A DNA stretch of 36,537 nt from NCBI GenBank assembly GCA_025929155.1, contig JAICMR010000016.1, positions 1 through 36,537 on the forward strand, read 5' to 3'. Each line of letters starts with the position of its first letter. Within the stretch, counting starts at the first letter, position 1. Below the pieces are notes generated by a model. It was not told the origin of the DNA and did no database searches. It saw only the letters and a program-made list of their open reading frames with translations. Positions 8,339 to 17,311 of the stretch are shown in pieces. A program made the translations under genes and the position numbers. The stretch is from Chthoniobacterales bacterium (lineage in GTDB: Bacteria; Verrucomicrobiota; Verrucomicrobiia; Chthoniobacterales; UBA10450).

Positions 8339-9544
8339 TCACTTGTGCAGCGCAATGCTCGATCCGACCCAAGTCTTTTCCTTGTTGAAATCGACGCCCA
8401 TCATTTTGCCCTGACTCATTCTTACGAGGTTGTTCACGAGGATTGGTTCGCCCTGTTTCGGCCAGAGAAACATCATGCGGATTTCGGCCTTGGAATGGTG
8501 GCCGTCCGTGGTCGGGACAAACTCGGCGTATTTGACCTTGTGCTGCAAAATCCACGAGTGCGGATCGGCGAGTGCGGCCAGCTTTTCGGGAGTCGGATCC
8601 ATTTCCACGCCAAGCCCGGCAAAGGAATAGAGCGGCTTGAGCACGTAATCCTCCAGCGGCTCGTTAGGCGGAAATTCATCAGCAAAAAATGCCGGCGAAC
8701 AGTGCGCAGTCTTCAGGAAAGGAAGGGAATGTTTGCTGATTCGGAAATACCAGTTGGGATGCCCGACCCACTCGACGTCGAGATCGTCGCGAAAATCGAA
8801 CCCGGTCCGCAGCTCCGGCCGGCGCAGCAGCTCATCAAAAATGACGCGGTTGTAGATCCGCTCGATCCGGATTTCCCGGCCGTTGTGTTTGTAGAAGAGC
8901 TGCCGGCCCCGTTTCTTGACGCTCGTTAGGCAAACCGGCCGGACGCCGAGAAAGCTTTCCGTGGCCGCGAAATCAATCCGCGTTTTCTGCCGCTCCGGCT
9001 CGATTTCGAGCAGGATGACATTCTCAGTCTCCGAGTTGCCGACGATGACCGTGCGCAGCAGCTCGAGATAAGATCGTTCGTCGAACCCGCTGAAAAACGG
9101 TCGCCAATCCGGCGGGATCCCCGGGAAACTGTCGCGCAGACAGCGGTAGAAAAAAAGTTGGAAACAGTAGAGACTTGGAAACCCCTGCAGCTCGATCAGG
9201 CGAGGCGTGAGCCGGCCATCGCCGTCCTCGCAAATCCCGAAATCGACCTGCATGAAAGTAGCGTGCGGGTTCTCGTTAGGCACGACCAGGTTCGGTGGAA
9301 TTGCGGTCGCGGCATGAGCCGCGAACTGTGGCGTTTGCACCTGCGCCGCCAGCTCCCGCGCGGCCCCCGTCACCTCTTCGGTGAACTCCTGCGTAAGGAA
9401 AATCGGTGTTTCGGAAATCCGGAAGTCCGCCGGCCATTTTTCCCCCTCCTGCACGCAGCGCAAAAACGCGCCATACTTTTCCTCGGTAAAATCCGCGTTA
9501 TAACGAGCGCGCGCCGTCGGGTCCATCGTTTCGAAGCATGGCAT
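8339..9544 (-). CDS. ATP-grasp-like protein of unknown function
   Basis: I do not recognise a named family. The 401-residue soluble protein has features that recall (permuted) ATP-grasp enzymes: VDFGICEDGDG and IELQGFPSLYCFQ in the first half, RIYNRVIFDEL (like the xYRR motif), DYVLKPLYSFAGLGV, which looks like a nucleotide-binding glycine-rich lysine strand, and EIRMMFLWP followed by VNNLVRMSQGKMMG near the end. This suggests ATP-dependent ligation of a carboxylate, but substrate and product cannot be inferred. The start is uncertain: ATG at 9544 or 9526. It is convergent with the histidine kinase gene (8-bp gap) and divergent from the response regulator gene. It carries three CGTTAGG copies (PNE, LT, PNE). 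Confidence 0.65.
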   Translation of the reverse strand: MPCFETMDPTARARYNADFTEEKYGAFLRCVQEGEKWPADFRISETPIFLTQEFTEEVTGAARELAAQVQTPQFAAHAATAIPPNLVVPNENPHATFMQVDFGICEDGDGRLTPRLIELQGFPSLYCFQLFFYRCLRDSFPGIPPDWRPFFSGFDERSYLELLRTVIVGNSETENVILLEIEPERQKTRIDFAATESFLGVRPVCLTSVKKRGRQLFYKHNGREIRIERIYNRVIFDELLRRPELRTGFDFRDDLDVEWVGHPNWYFRISKHSLPFLKTAHCSPAFFADEFPPNEPLEDYVLKPLYSFAGLGVEMDPTPEKLAALADPHSWILQHKVKYAEFVPTTDGHHSKAEIRMMFLWPKQGEPILVNNLVRMSQGKMMGVDFNKEKTWVGSSIALHK

Positions 9545-9571
9545 AAAGCGCGCGGACAATAAAACGGCCCG

Positions 9572-9591
9572 TCTCGCAGGCTTGTGCGAGA
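9572..9591. promoter_or_regulatory. Dyad symmetry in the divergent intergenic region, possible operator
   Basis: TCTCGCA, a 6-nt spacer GGCTTG, and TGCGAGA form an exact 7-bp dyad between the ATP-grasp-like gene and the NtrC-type regulator gene. Its position is suitable for control of either gene. No promoter elements were convincingly placed. Confidence 0.4.
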
Positions 9592-9686
9592 TCGAGGTTG
9601 TCAGCGGCGCACTTCAGAGATCGGGCATGCCTACAGGTGGGACCGGCTTGGCTTTTGATTCTTCCTCCGTCATCCTTCCTCTTTCC

Positions 9687-11108
9687 ATGCAACCCACGGT
9701 TCTCATCGTCGATGATGAAAAGCATACCCGCGACGGATTGCGGACATTATTAGGCGACAACTACGACACTTATGTTGCCGCGGATGTCGCAGGCGCGCTC
9801 GACGTGCTCGAGCGCGAGCAGATCGACCTCCTGATTACCGATCTGCGCCTTGGCGGGGACGACGGGATGACACTGATCGAGCGCGCGCTGAAACTCCCGC
9901 ACGCCCCGGTTTGCATCATGATGACCGCTTACGGTTCAGTCGATACCGCGGTTGGGGCGATGAAGCGGGGCGCCTACGATTTTGTGACCAAGCCATTGAA
10001 CTTGGACAAGGTCGAGATGCTGGTGGCCCGAGCCCTCGGCAGCCGGCGTCTCGAACAGGAAAACCGCGCGCTTCGCCAACAGGTGGACGAACGTTTCGCG
10101 CTCGAGAATATCCTCGGCGAATCGATTGCCCTGCGCGAAGTGCTCGACACGATCCGCCAGGTCGCGCCCTCGTCGGCCAACGTCTTGATCGAAGGCGAAA
10201 GTGGCACGGGCAAGGAACTCGCGGCCCAGGCGATTCATAATTTGAGCCGGCGGCACAAGGGCAAATTCGTCACCGTGCACTGCGCGGCGCTCTCGCCGCA
10301 GTTGCTCGAGAGCGAACTCTTCGGTCACGAACGCGGCGCGTTTACCGGCGCACACGAACGGCGGATCGGGCGGTTCGAGCAGGCGAGCGGCGGCACGATT
10401 TTCCTCGACGAAATCGGCGAGATCGACGCGAGCACGCAGGTAAAATTACTCCGCGTGATCAGCGAAGAACGGGCCTTCGAACGAGTGGGCGGCTCGCAAA
10501 TGTTGCGCGCCGACGTGCGTCTGATCGCGGCGACGAACAAAAATCTCAAAAAACTTGTGAGCGAGGAAAAGTTCCGCGACGACCTCTATTTCCGCCTCAA
10601 CGTCGTCAAGATCACGATGCCGCCGTTGCGCGCGCGGAAGGAAGATATTCCGCTTCTCGTTAGGGCATTTTTGCGGCATTTCTCGAAGGTAAACGAACGC
10701 CCGGTGCTGGAGATCACAGCCGAGGCGATGAATACACTGCTCACTTACGATTGGCCGGGAAATGTGCGAGAACTGCGGACCGCAATCGAACACGGAGTCG
10801 TAATGGCAACCGGGGTGAAGGTGACTTTGCGCGACTTGCCGGCAACGGTCCGCGCGGCCAGTGGCGCGCCGCTCCCGGCCGGAATCACGCGAACGAAAGC
10901 CTTTGCCGACGCTGAGAGCCCGCTTGATCTGGCCGCGTCCGAAAAGCGATTGATCATGCAAGCGCTGGCGACGACGAACGGCAACATCACGGCTGCGGCC
11001 AGGAAGCTCGGCATCAGCCGGCGCACCTTGCACCGGAAGATCAATGAAATGCAGGAGCGAGAACCCGAAGCGCGAAATTCGAAATCCGAAGGAACTCCGG
11101 ATGACTGA
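9687..11108 (+). CDS. NtrC-family sigma-54-dependent response regulator
   Basis: The 473-residue regulator has three domains. The receiver (1-120) has DD at 9-10, phospho-acceptor Asp52 in LLITDLRLGG and Lys102 in TKPLN. The AAA+ domain has Walker A GESGTGKE (170-177), the sigma-54 contact loop GAFTGA (217-222), FLDEIGEI and an R-finger region. The C-terminal Fis-type helix-turn-helix is NGNITAAARKLGISRRTLHR. It should activate RpoN-dependent promoters when phosphorylated. The ATG at 9687 starts directly at the receiver; an upstream TTG/ATG extension adds non-homologous residues. The last about 15 residues (EPEARNSKSEGTPDD) come from a GAAATTCGAAATCC-type repeat that continues downstream. One CGTTAGG copy (VR). 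Confidence 0.93.
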   Translation: MQPTVLIVDDEKHTRDGLRTLLGDNYDTYVAADVAGALDVLEREQIDLLITDLRLGGDDGMTLIERALKLPHAPVCIMMTAYGSVDTAVGAMKRGAYDFVTKPLNLDKVEMLVARALGSRRLEQENRALRQQVDERFALENILGESIALREVLDTIRQVAPSSANVLIEGESGTGKELAAQAIHNLSRRHKGKFVTVHCAALSPQLLESELFGHERGAFTGAHERRIGRFEQASGGTIFLDEIGEIDASTQVKLLRVISEERAFERVGGSQMLRADVRLIAATNKNLKKLVSEEKFRDDLYFRLNVVKITMPPLRARKEDIPLLVRAFLRHFSKVNERPVLEITAEAMNTLLTYDWPGNVRELRTAIEHGVVMATGVKVTLRDLPATVRAASGAPLPAGITRTKAFADAESPLDLAASEKRLIMQALATTNGNITAAARKLGISRRTLHRKINEMQEREPEARNSKSEGTPDD

Positions 11109-11230
11109 AATTGAAAAATTCGAAACTGCCGCGCGCCGGCTGTGCTCTTGTCTTGAGTTTCGAAATTGAAACTTCGCGCTTTCGATTCATTTCGAATTTC
11201 AATACTCGCATTTTGAACTTTGTTCTCAAT
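11060..11230. repeat. AT-rich TTCGAAATT-type repeat cluster
   Basis: The end of the regulator gene and the spacer before glmM contain several variants of GAAATTCGAAA / TTTCGAAATTGAAA in both orientations (about 11075-11090, 11106-11124, 11156-11172, 11190-11202). The base composition is much more AT-rich than the flanking genes. No gene is seen between 11109 and 11341. Confidence 0.5.
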
Positions 11231-11341
11231 GTTCCCCGAGTTTGTCGATCGGATGCAGCCTAGCAAAATCCTTGGGCGGCAGGACAAATCTGTCTTTCTC
11301 AACGACTACCTTCGGCAGAAGATCAACATCAAAACCGCACC

Positions 11342-12781
11342 ATGAGCGCACCGACGAAGAGGAAGATTTTTGGAACCGACGGAGTGCGCGGGGTCGCCAA
11401 CGTCGAGCCGGTCACAGCCGAGACTGCGCTCAAGTTGGGCCGTGCCGCCGCGCATGTTTTCACGCAACTGAATCCGCGGGAACATCCTGAAGGCCTGCGG
11501 CCGAAAATCGTGATCGGCAAAGACACGCGTCTCTCCGGTTACATGCTCGAGAACGCGCTTGTCGCCGGGATCACCTCGTTAGGCGTGGATGTGCTGGTGA
11601 TCGGCCCGCTCCCGAGTCCCGGCGTGGCCTACATCACACGTTCACTCCGCGCCGACGCCGGCATTGTGCTCTCGGCGTCGCACAATTCCTACGAAGATAA
11701 CGGCATCAAATTTTTCCGGCACGACGGCTACAAACTCGACGACACGGTCGAGCGCCAGATCGAGCAACTGGTTTTTAGCGGCGAGATCGATTCCGTCAGG
11801 CCGATCGCGGGCAAAATCGGGCGCGCCACCCGCATCGACGATGCGCTCGGCCGCTATGTCGAATTCGCAAAGGCCAGTTTTCCAAAAAGGCTCTCGCTCG
11901 AGAAACTGCGAATCGCGGTCGATCTCGCAAATGGAGCCGGCTACAAATCGACGCCCTGCATTTTACGCGAGCTGGGCGCCGACCTGACGGTCGCGCATAA
12001 CGAACCGAACGGCATCAACATTAACGGGCAATGCGGCAGCACCTACCCGGAAGAGATTCAGCGGCTCGTTAGGCAAAGCGGCGCCCAGGTTGGGATCGCA
12101 AACGATGGCGACGCGGATCGCGTGCTCCTCTGCGATGATCAGGGAGAAATCGTCGACGGCGACGAAATTCTCGCGATCGCTGCGGTCGATCTCCTGAGCC
12201 GCGGGGAGCTGGCCGAACAAACGCTCGTGGCCACGATCATGAGCAACTTCGGATTGGAGAAAGCGCTCGCCGCGCACGGAGGAAAAGTCGTGCGCACAAA
12301 AGTCGGTGATCGTTACGTCATCGAGGAGATGGTGCGGCGGAACCTAAATCTCGGCGGCGAGCAAAGTGGCCACATCATCTTCCGCGATTTCACCACGACG
12401 GGCGACGGCATCATCAGCGCGCTCCAGATTTTGCGGATCATGCAGGAGACCGGAAAACCGTTAGGCGAACTCAAAAAATGCCTGACCAAATATCCGCAGG
12501 CGCAGCGCAATCTCCGGGTGAAAGAAAAGCCGCCGATCGAGGAGCTGCCAGCGGTATCAAAGCTGGTGAGCGCCGCTGAAAATGAACTGAACGGGAACGG
12601 TCGGGTCCTGCTCCGCTACTCCGGCACCGAGCCTAAAATCCGGCTCCTGATCGAAGGCCGTGACGCGGTGCGAATTGGGATCCAAGCCGACCGAATCGCG
12701 GAGGAAATCGAGCGCGCGATTGGTTTGCATCAGGAAGCAGGAGAGCAGGAAAAGGGGCTGGGACAGCAGAAAACTGATTGA
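11342..12781 (+). CDS. glmM: Phosphoglucosamine mutase
   Basis: Converts glucosamine-6-phosphate to glucosamine-1-phosphate for UDP-GlcNAc, peptidoglycan and LPS synthesis. The 479-residue protein has all four signatures of the alpha-D-phosphohexomutase family: FGTDGVRG (10-17), SASHN with phosphoserine Ser113, the metal loop DGDADR, the sugar-binding GEQSGH and the C-terminal phosphate loop RYSGTEPKIR. It is slightly longer than usual because of a Gln/Glu/Lys-rich tail of about 20 residues. The start at 11342 matches the family (KIFGTDGVRG) but lacks a clear ribosome site. Three CGTTAGG-core copies are inside (SLG, VR, PLG). Confidence 0.95.
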   Translation: MSAPTKRKIFGTDGVRGVANVEPVTAETALKLGRAAAHVFTQLNPREHPEGLRPKIVIGKDTRLSGYMLENALVAGITSLGVDVLVIGPLPSPGVAYITRSLRADAGIVLSASHNSYEDNGIKFFRHDGYKLDDTVERQIEQLVFSGEIDSVRPIAGKIGRATRIDDALGRYVEFAKASFPKRLSLEKLRIAVDLANGAGYKSTPCILRELGADLTVAHNEPNGININGQCGSTYPEEIQRLVRQSGAQVGIANDGDADRVLLCDDQGEIVDGDEILAIAAVDLLSRGELAEQTLVATIMSNFGLEKALAAHGGKVVRTKVGDRYVIEEMVRRNLNLGGEQSGHIIFRDFTTTGDGIISALQILRIMQETGKPLGELKKCLTKYPQAQRNLRVKEKPPIEELPAVSKLVSAAENELNGNGRVLLRYSGTEPKIRLLIEGRDAVRIGIQADRIAEEIERAIGLHQEAGEQEKGLGQQKTD

Positions 12782-12858
12782 AGGGCGGTTTCGTTTCTTT
12801 CAGGCGAATCCGTTCGCAATCCCGCTGCAGCGCCAATTTTGACGGGAAGAAAGCGATC

Positions 12859-12896
12859 GTGACCCGGAGCGAAGTGAACCGCAGCGAACGGACTCG
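12859..12896. repeat. Single-ended fragment of the GTCATC repeat family
   Basis: The glmM-treY spacer (12782-13000) contains GTGACCCGGAGCGAAGTGAA and a further GCAGCGAACGGACTCG, resembling one end of the GTCACCCTGAGCGAAGTG elements. No matching second end was found. Nothing else is evident in the spacer. Confidence 0.35.
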
Positions 12897-13000
12897 GGGC
12901 CCGGCGGGGCAATCGTGGACGCCGGCAGGACACACGGTGAAGCGCGGCGGCCTTTCCTGTTCATCGTGCGATTCCTTTTTACCGTAGTCTTTCTGTGACC

Positions 13001-15847
13001 ATGCCGCGCATCCCGAGCTCCACTTACCGCCTCCAGTTCAATCGCAATTTCACCTTCGCCCAGGCCCGCGCGATTGTGCCTTACCTGCACTCGTTAGGCA
13101 TCACCGATTGTTATGCGTCGCCTTATTTCCAGGCACGCCCCGAGAGCCTGCATGGCTACGACATCACCGACCACAACAAGCTGAATAACGCGATCGGCTC
13201 CCGCGAAGAATACGACGCCTGGATCGCCGAGCTGCACGCGCACGGGATGGGGCAGGTGCTCGATTTCGTTCCGAACCACATGGGCATCGGCGAACCGCAA
13301 AATCTCTGGTGGGCTGATGTGCTCGAGAACGGCCCGAGCTCCCCCTACGCGCGCTACTTCGATATCGACTGGCGCTCGCTGAAATCCGATCTGCGCGACA
13401 AGGTTCTCATCCCGATTCTGGGCGACCAGTTTGGCCGCGTGCTTGAGCGCGGCGAGCTTCAGGTCCATTACGACGCCGGCCGGTTTTACCTGAAATATTT
13501 CGAGCACGAATACCCGCTCTCGCCGGGAACCTACCGTCACGTTTTGCAGATCGCGCTCGATCAACTGGCGGAGCACAAGGACGAAGACTATTACGCGGAG
13601 CTGCAAAGCATCTTCACCGCGCTGGAGTACCTGCCGCGCCGCACCGAGAAAGACCCGGAGCGGATCGCGGAACGGGCGCGAGAAAAAGAAGTGATCAAAC
13701 GCCGGCTCGAGCGGCGCTGCCAGGAAGCGCCGATTGTGGAGGAGGCGATCGAGAAGGCGCTAACGATCATCAACGGCACGCCGGGTGATCCGCGCAGCTT
13801 CGATGCACTCGACGCACTTCTGAGCGACCAGGCTTACCGGCTCGCTTTCTGGCGCGTCGCGGCGGAGGAAATCAATTACCGACGATTTTTCGACGTCAAC
13901 GATCTCGCGGCGATCCGGATGGAGTTGCCGGAAGTATTTGAGGAAGCGCATCGCCTCCTGCTCGAATTGGTCAGGCAAGGCGCGGTGACCGGGCTGCGGA
14001 TCGATCACCCGGACGGGCTTTATTTACCTAACGAATACTTCGAGAAGCTGCAGCAGCGCGCGGCTGAGGCGACGGGAATCACTTTGCCCGCAAACGGACG
14101 CGCGATCTATCTCGTGGTCGAGAAAATCCTGAGCGGGAACGAGCAATTGGGGGCCGATTGGCCGGTTCACGGCACGACCGGTTACGATTTCATGAACGAC
14201 GCCGTCGGCGTCCTGGTCGATACCTCGGCGGAGCGGGCGATCACCGGCACGTTCGAGAAATTTATCGGGCACAGCCTGCACTTCGGCCATCTGGTTTACG
14301 CCAAGAAACGCCTCGTGATGCGCCTCTCGCTTGCGAACGACGTCAACGTCCTGGGGGCGATGTTTGACCGGCTCTCGGAAGAAAACCGCTGGTACCGCGA
14401 TTACACCCTGGATGTCCTCACGCTCGCGGTGCGCGAAGTCATCGCCTGCTTCCCGGTCTATCGTACCTACATCACGCCCGAGGGAAATGTGAGCGACGCC
14501 GATCGTGCGGTGATCCAGCGGGCGGTCGCGGCGGCGAAGCGGCGAAATCCCGCGATCGAAGAATCGGTTTTCAATTTCCTCCGCGATATTCTCCTCTTTC
14601 GTTTCCCGGAGAATCTCGACGAAAAGCAGCGCGCCGAGCACGCGCATTTCGTGCTGAAATTCCAGCAGATCACGGGGCCGATCATGGCCAAGGGGCTGGA
14701 GGACACGGCGTTCTACATCTACAACCGGCTCGCGGCGCTGAACGAAGTCGGCGGCGAACCGCAGCGTTTTGGCCTGAGTCTCGAAGCATTTCACCAGCGG
14801 AACACCGAACGGCAGGCGCACTGGCCGGCGACGATGCTCGCCACCTCGACGCACGACACGAAACGGAGTGAAGACGTGCGCGCCCGGATGGCGGTTATCT
14901 CCGAAATCCCCGAGCTCTGGCGTCATTCGTTAGGCAAATGGCGGACGGCCAATCGGCGAGCGAAACGGCGGATCGACGAGGTCGACGCGCCGGACGGGAA
15001 CGAAGAATATTTGGTTTACCAGACGCTCCTTGGCAGTTGGCCGCTGGATCCTTGGGGCAAGCTGAGCGACGAGGCGCGCCAGGAATACATCGGGCGCATT
15101 CAGCAATACATGGCGAAGGCGATGAAGGAGGCGAAGCTGAACACGAGCTGGGTTCAGCCTAACGAGGACTGGGACTCGGCCGTGGCGGCGTTCATCGAGA
15201 AAATCCTGACCCCGGGGCCGCATAACCGGTTTCTCGACAGCTTCCTTCCGGTCGCGGAAGAGGTCGCCCAGACGGGAGCGATTAATGCGCTCTCGCAGGT
15301 CCTGCTCAAGCTGACTTCGCCCGGCGTGCCCGACTTTTACCAAGGCAACGAGATCTGGGATCTTAGCCTGGTCGACCCCGATAACCGCCGCGCGGTCGAT
15401 TACGAGAGGCGGCGCGCGCTGCTGGAGTCTTTGGGCACAGTCACTCCGGAACAATTATTAGGCGGCTGGGGTGATGGGCGGATCAAGCTCTTCCTCACGC
15501 AACAGCTCCTGCTTTTTCGGCGAAAGGATCCGGAGTTGTTCGAGCATGGGAACTACGAGCCGTTGGCGACCTCGGGGACGTTTGGCGACAGCTGCATCGC
15601 CTTCGCCCGCCGCTGGGAAAAAAAGCAGATCGTCGTACTCGCGCCGCGACTCACGAAGCGGGTCGGTTTCCCGCCGATTGGCGAAGCCTGGAAAGATACG
15701 GCGGTGCAGTTGCCGAAGAATCTCGCGGCGCTTCACGATCTTTTCACCGGTGACAGATCCGTCGCCGCAGAACAATTGCCGCTCTCGCAGGCATTCGCGC
15801 GCCTCCCCTTCTCTGTTTTGACGAGCAATCCGAAGTTGTCGTCCTGA
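13001..15847 (+). CDS. treY: Maltooligosyl trehalose synthase
   Basis: GH13 (subfamily 26) intramolecular transglucosylase that turns the reducing-end glucose of a malto-oligosaccharide into a trehalose unit, which TreZ then releases. The product has 948 residues (950 from the GTG at 12995). It begins with STYRLQFN and has the TIM-barrel motifs DFVPNHMG, GLRIDHPDGL (nucleophile Asp in RIDHPD), VVEKIL (acid/base Glu) and STHDTKRSEDVRAR. The C-terminal part has PDFYQGNEIWDLSLVDPDNRR, typical of TreY. TreZ and glycogen debranching genes are not in the window. The stop TGA lies in a GTCCTGAGTGAAGCGAAAG repeat fragment. Four CGTTAGG copies lie inside (SLG, PNE, SLG, PNE). Confidence 0.95.
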   Translation: MPRIPSSTYRLQFNRNFTFAQARAIVPYLHSLGITDCYASPYFQARPESLHGYDITDHNKLNNAIGSREEYDAWIAELHAHGMGQVLDFVPNHMGIGEPQNLWWADVLENGPSSPYARYFDIDWRSLKSDLRDKVLIPILGDQFGRVLERGELQVHYDAGRFYLKYFEHEYPLSPGTYRHVLQIALDQLAEHKDEDYYAELQSIFTALEYLPRRTEKDPERIAERAREKEVIKRRLERRCQEAPIVEEAIEKALTIINGTPGDPRSFDALDALLSDQAYRLAFWRVAAEEINYRRFFDVNDLAAIRMELPEVFEEAHRLLLELVRQGAVTGLRIDHPDGLYLPNEYFEKLQQRAAEATGITLPANGRAIYLVVEKILSGNEQLGADWPVHGTTGYDFMNDAVGVLVDTSAERAITGTFEKFIGHSLHFGHLVYAKKRLVMRLSLANDVNVLGAMFDRLSEENRWYRDYTLDVLTLAVREVIACFPVYRTYITPEGNVSDADRAVIQRAVAAAKRRNPAIEESVFNFLRDILLFRFPENLDEKQRAEHAHFVLKFQQITGPIMAKGLEDTAFYIYNRLAALNEVGGEPQRFGLSLEAFHQRNTERQAHWPATMLATSTHDTKRSEDVRARMAVISEIPELWRHSLGKWRTANRRAKRRIDEVDAPDGNEEYLVYQTLLGSWPLDPWGKLSDEARQEYIGRIQQYMAKAMKEAKLNTSWVQPNEDWDSAVAAFIEKILTPGPHNRFLDSFLPVAEEVAQTGAINALSQVLLKLTSPGVPDFYQGNEIWDLSLVDPDNRRAVDYERRRALLESLGTVTPEQLLGGWGDGRIKLFLTQQLLLFRRKDPELFEHGNYEPLATSGTFGDSCIAFARRWEKKQIVVLAPRLTKRVGFPPIGEAWKDTAVQLPKNLAALHDLFTGDRSVAAEQLPLSQAFARLPFSVLTSNPKLSS

Positions 15848-15873
15848 GTGAAGCGAAAGATTTCGCAAGCGTG
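15838..15873. repeat. GTC-CCTGAGTGAAGCGAAAGA repeat fragment at the treY stop
   Basis: A half-copy of the widespread GTCATCCTGAGCGAAGCGAAAGATCTCGCAAGC type repeat covers the last codons and stop of treY. The 62-bp convergent spacer also has a CGTTAGG copy at 15889. No terminator stem with a T-run is visible. Confidence 0.45.
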
Positions 15874-15909
15874 ATTCAACTCCCGCTCGCCTAACGACGG
15901 TCGTTGCCC

Positions 15910-16605
15910 TCAGGCCGCGCGCTGGAACCGTTCCACCAGGAGAACGACGCCGTGCGAAAAGCTGGCGACATTCCGGAGCACGTCCGCGCCGAAGCTCGCA
16001 AAAGTGATGTGCGGCGAAGCCAGAATCAGCATCACGCCGAGCAGGATCAGGTTCGCGAGGTAAATTACGACCAGCGAAAAAATCGTCCCATTTTCGCTCA
16101 GGTCGGTTTGTTTTTTCGGGATCATCCAACAGGTGAACGACAGATGAAATGCCCATGTCACCCCAACCAGCGCGTAGAGCAACCTGCCGAACGGCTGGAC
16201 GTTCATGAAGAAGCTGAGCCCGCCATAAACGCCGAGAACAAGCAGGCTGTAGAGCGGAAAAAAATAGGGCGCGAGCGCGATCAGAAAATTATTTTTGTCA
16301 GTCAGGATGTGCCCGCCGTCGCGCCCGACGCGGAAACGGCTGACCCGTCCGCCCATCATCCAGACCCAAAGGGCGTGGGTCAGTTCGTGTCCGAAAACAT
16401 AAATCAAGACCGGCCGCGGCAACCCGAAGAAAGCAATCAGCCAAAGGATGGCGCCTAACGAAAAAAACCAGAACGCCTCTCCCGCCCAAAGCCGTTCCGC
16501 GACCGCGGCGCGCGCGAAAGCGGTGAAAAACGTCTGGCTCAGAATCGCGCAGACCGGCAGGAGAAAGAGCGCGGCCACGAACTTCACCCACCGCGTTGGC
16601 ACCAT
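15910..16605 (-). CDS. Integral membrane protein with HExxH motif (M50-like)
   Basis: A 231-residue protein with about five or six hydrophobic segments. A zinc-protease-like HELTH motif (His73, Glu74, His77) lies at the end of a membrane segment (LIYVFGHELTHALWVWMMGG), which is the arrangement of site-2-type M50 peptidases. The following stretch GRVSRFRVGRDGGHILTDKNN and a further Pro-containing membrane segment could supply a third ligand, but no clear NPDG motif is present, so activity is uncertain. The ATG at 16605 is preferred. The frame is open to 16746, but that part is Arg-rich and covers a tandem repeat. It lies just downstream of efp on the same strand. One CGTTAGG copy (SLG). Confidence 0.6.
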   Translation of the reverse strand: MVPTRWVKFVAALFLLPVCAILSQTFFTAFARAAVAERLWAGEAFWFFSLGAILWLIAFFGLPRPVLIYVFGHELTHALWVWMMGGRVSRFRVGRDGGHILTDKNNFLIALAPYFFPLYSLLVLGVYGGLSFFMNVQPFGRLLYALVGVTWAFHLSFTCWMIPKKQTDLSENGTIFSLVVIYLANLILLGVMLILASPHITFASFGADVLRNVASFSHGVVLLVERFQRAA

Positions 16606-16698
16606 CAGCCCGTGGGCGGGCGGCGCGAGCCGCCGGCTTGTCGGGGCGTAGGTGGAGGCTTTAATGCGCCGACGCGGCGCGCGCGCAGCCGCTACCTG

Positions 16699-16728
16699 GC
16701 GGCGGACGCGAGGGCGGCGGACGCGAGG
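16699..16728. repeat. Tandem 15-bp duplication in GC-rich spacer
   Basis: Two exact copies of GCGGCGGACGCGAGG follow each other, with a partial third. They lie in the 148-bp spacer between the membrane-protein start and the efp stop. The copies explain the repeated Arg/Val-rich residues in the upstream open frame, which supports treating that extension as non-coding. Confidence 0.7.
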
Positions 16729-16753
16729 GCGGCGGCGCTCCGGCATTCGTTCG

Positions 16754-17311
16754 TTAGGCGCGGCCCATGTAGGCGCCCGTGCGGGTATCGATCTTGACCG
16801 TTTCGCCTTCGTTGATGAAGAGAGGAACGTTTACCGTCTTCCCGGTTTCGAGTACCGCAGGTTTGGTGACGTTGCTTGCGGTGTCGCCACGCAAGCCTTC
16901 GGGCGCTTCGACTACTTTCATCTGCACGGACGACGGCAGTTCCACCTGAACTGGGCGGCCTTCCGTGTAGAGCACTTCGACCGGGAGATTCTCGACCAGA
17001 TAATCCTTTGCGTCCGCAAGCAGCGCCTCATCGAGCGAGATCGTTTCGTAGCTGCTCGGATCCATGAAATGATAACCGGTATTATCCTTGTAACTGAACT
17101 CGAGAGTGTTTCGCGAGATATCGACGAGCTCGACTTTGTCGGTCGATCCGAAGCGCACGTCCGCGCTTTTTCCCGTATTGATATAGCGAATGATGGCCTG
17201 CACGAAGGCACGCAGGTTTCCAGGCGTGCGGTGATGCACATCCAGGACGATGGCAGTGTTGCCATTGTATTTGATTGCCATTCCTTTGCGGAGATCGTTA
17301 GCGGCGGCCAT
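16754..17311 (-). CDS. efp: Translation elongation factor P
   Basis: EF-P enters the ribosomal E site and relieves stalling at polyproline stretches. The 185-residue product has the normal three beta-barrel domains and the C-terminal signature VKIDTRTGAYMGR. Aligned with E. coli (EFVKPGKGQAF), the domain I tip loop reads HHRTPGNLRAF, so the residue usually modified (Lys34) is Asn32 here; an unmodified EF-P or a divergent subfamily is likely. The ATG at 17311 fits the family; the frame is open to 17581 but the added residues are not EF-P. The stop TAA is part of a CGTTAGG copy (16751-16759). It is divergent from scpB. Confidence 0.93.
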   Translation of the reverse strand: MAAANDLRKGMAIKYNGNTAIVLDVHHRTPGNLRAFVQAIIRYINTGKSADVRFGSTDKVELVDISRNTLEFSYKDNTGYHFMDPSSYETISLDEALLADAKDYLVENLPVEVLYTEGRPVQVELPSSVQMKVVEAPEGLRGDTASNVTKPAVLETGKTVNVPLFINEGETVKIDTRTGAYMGRA

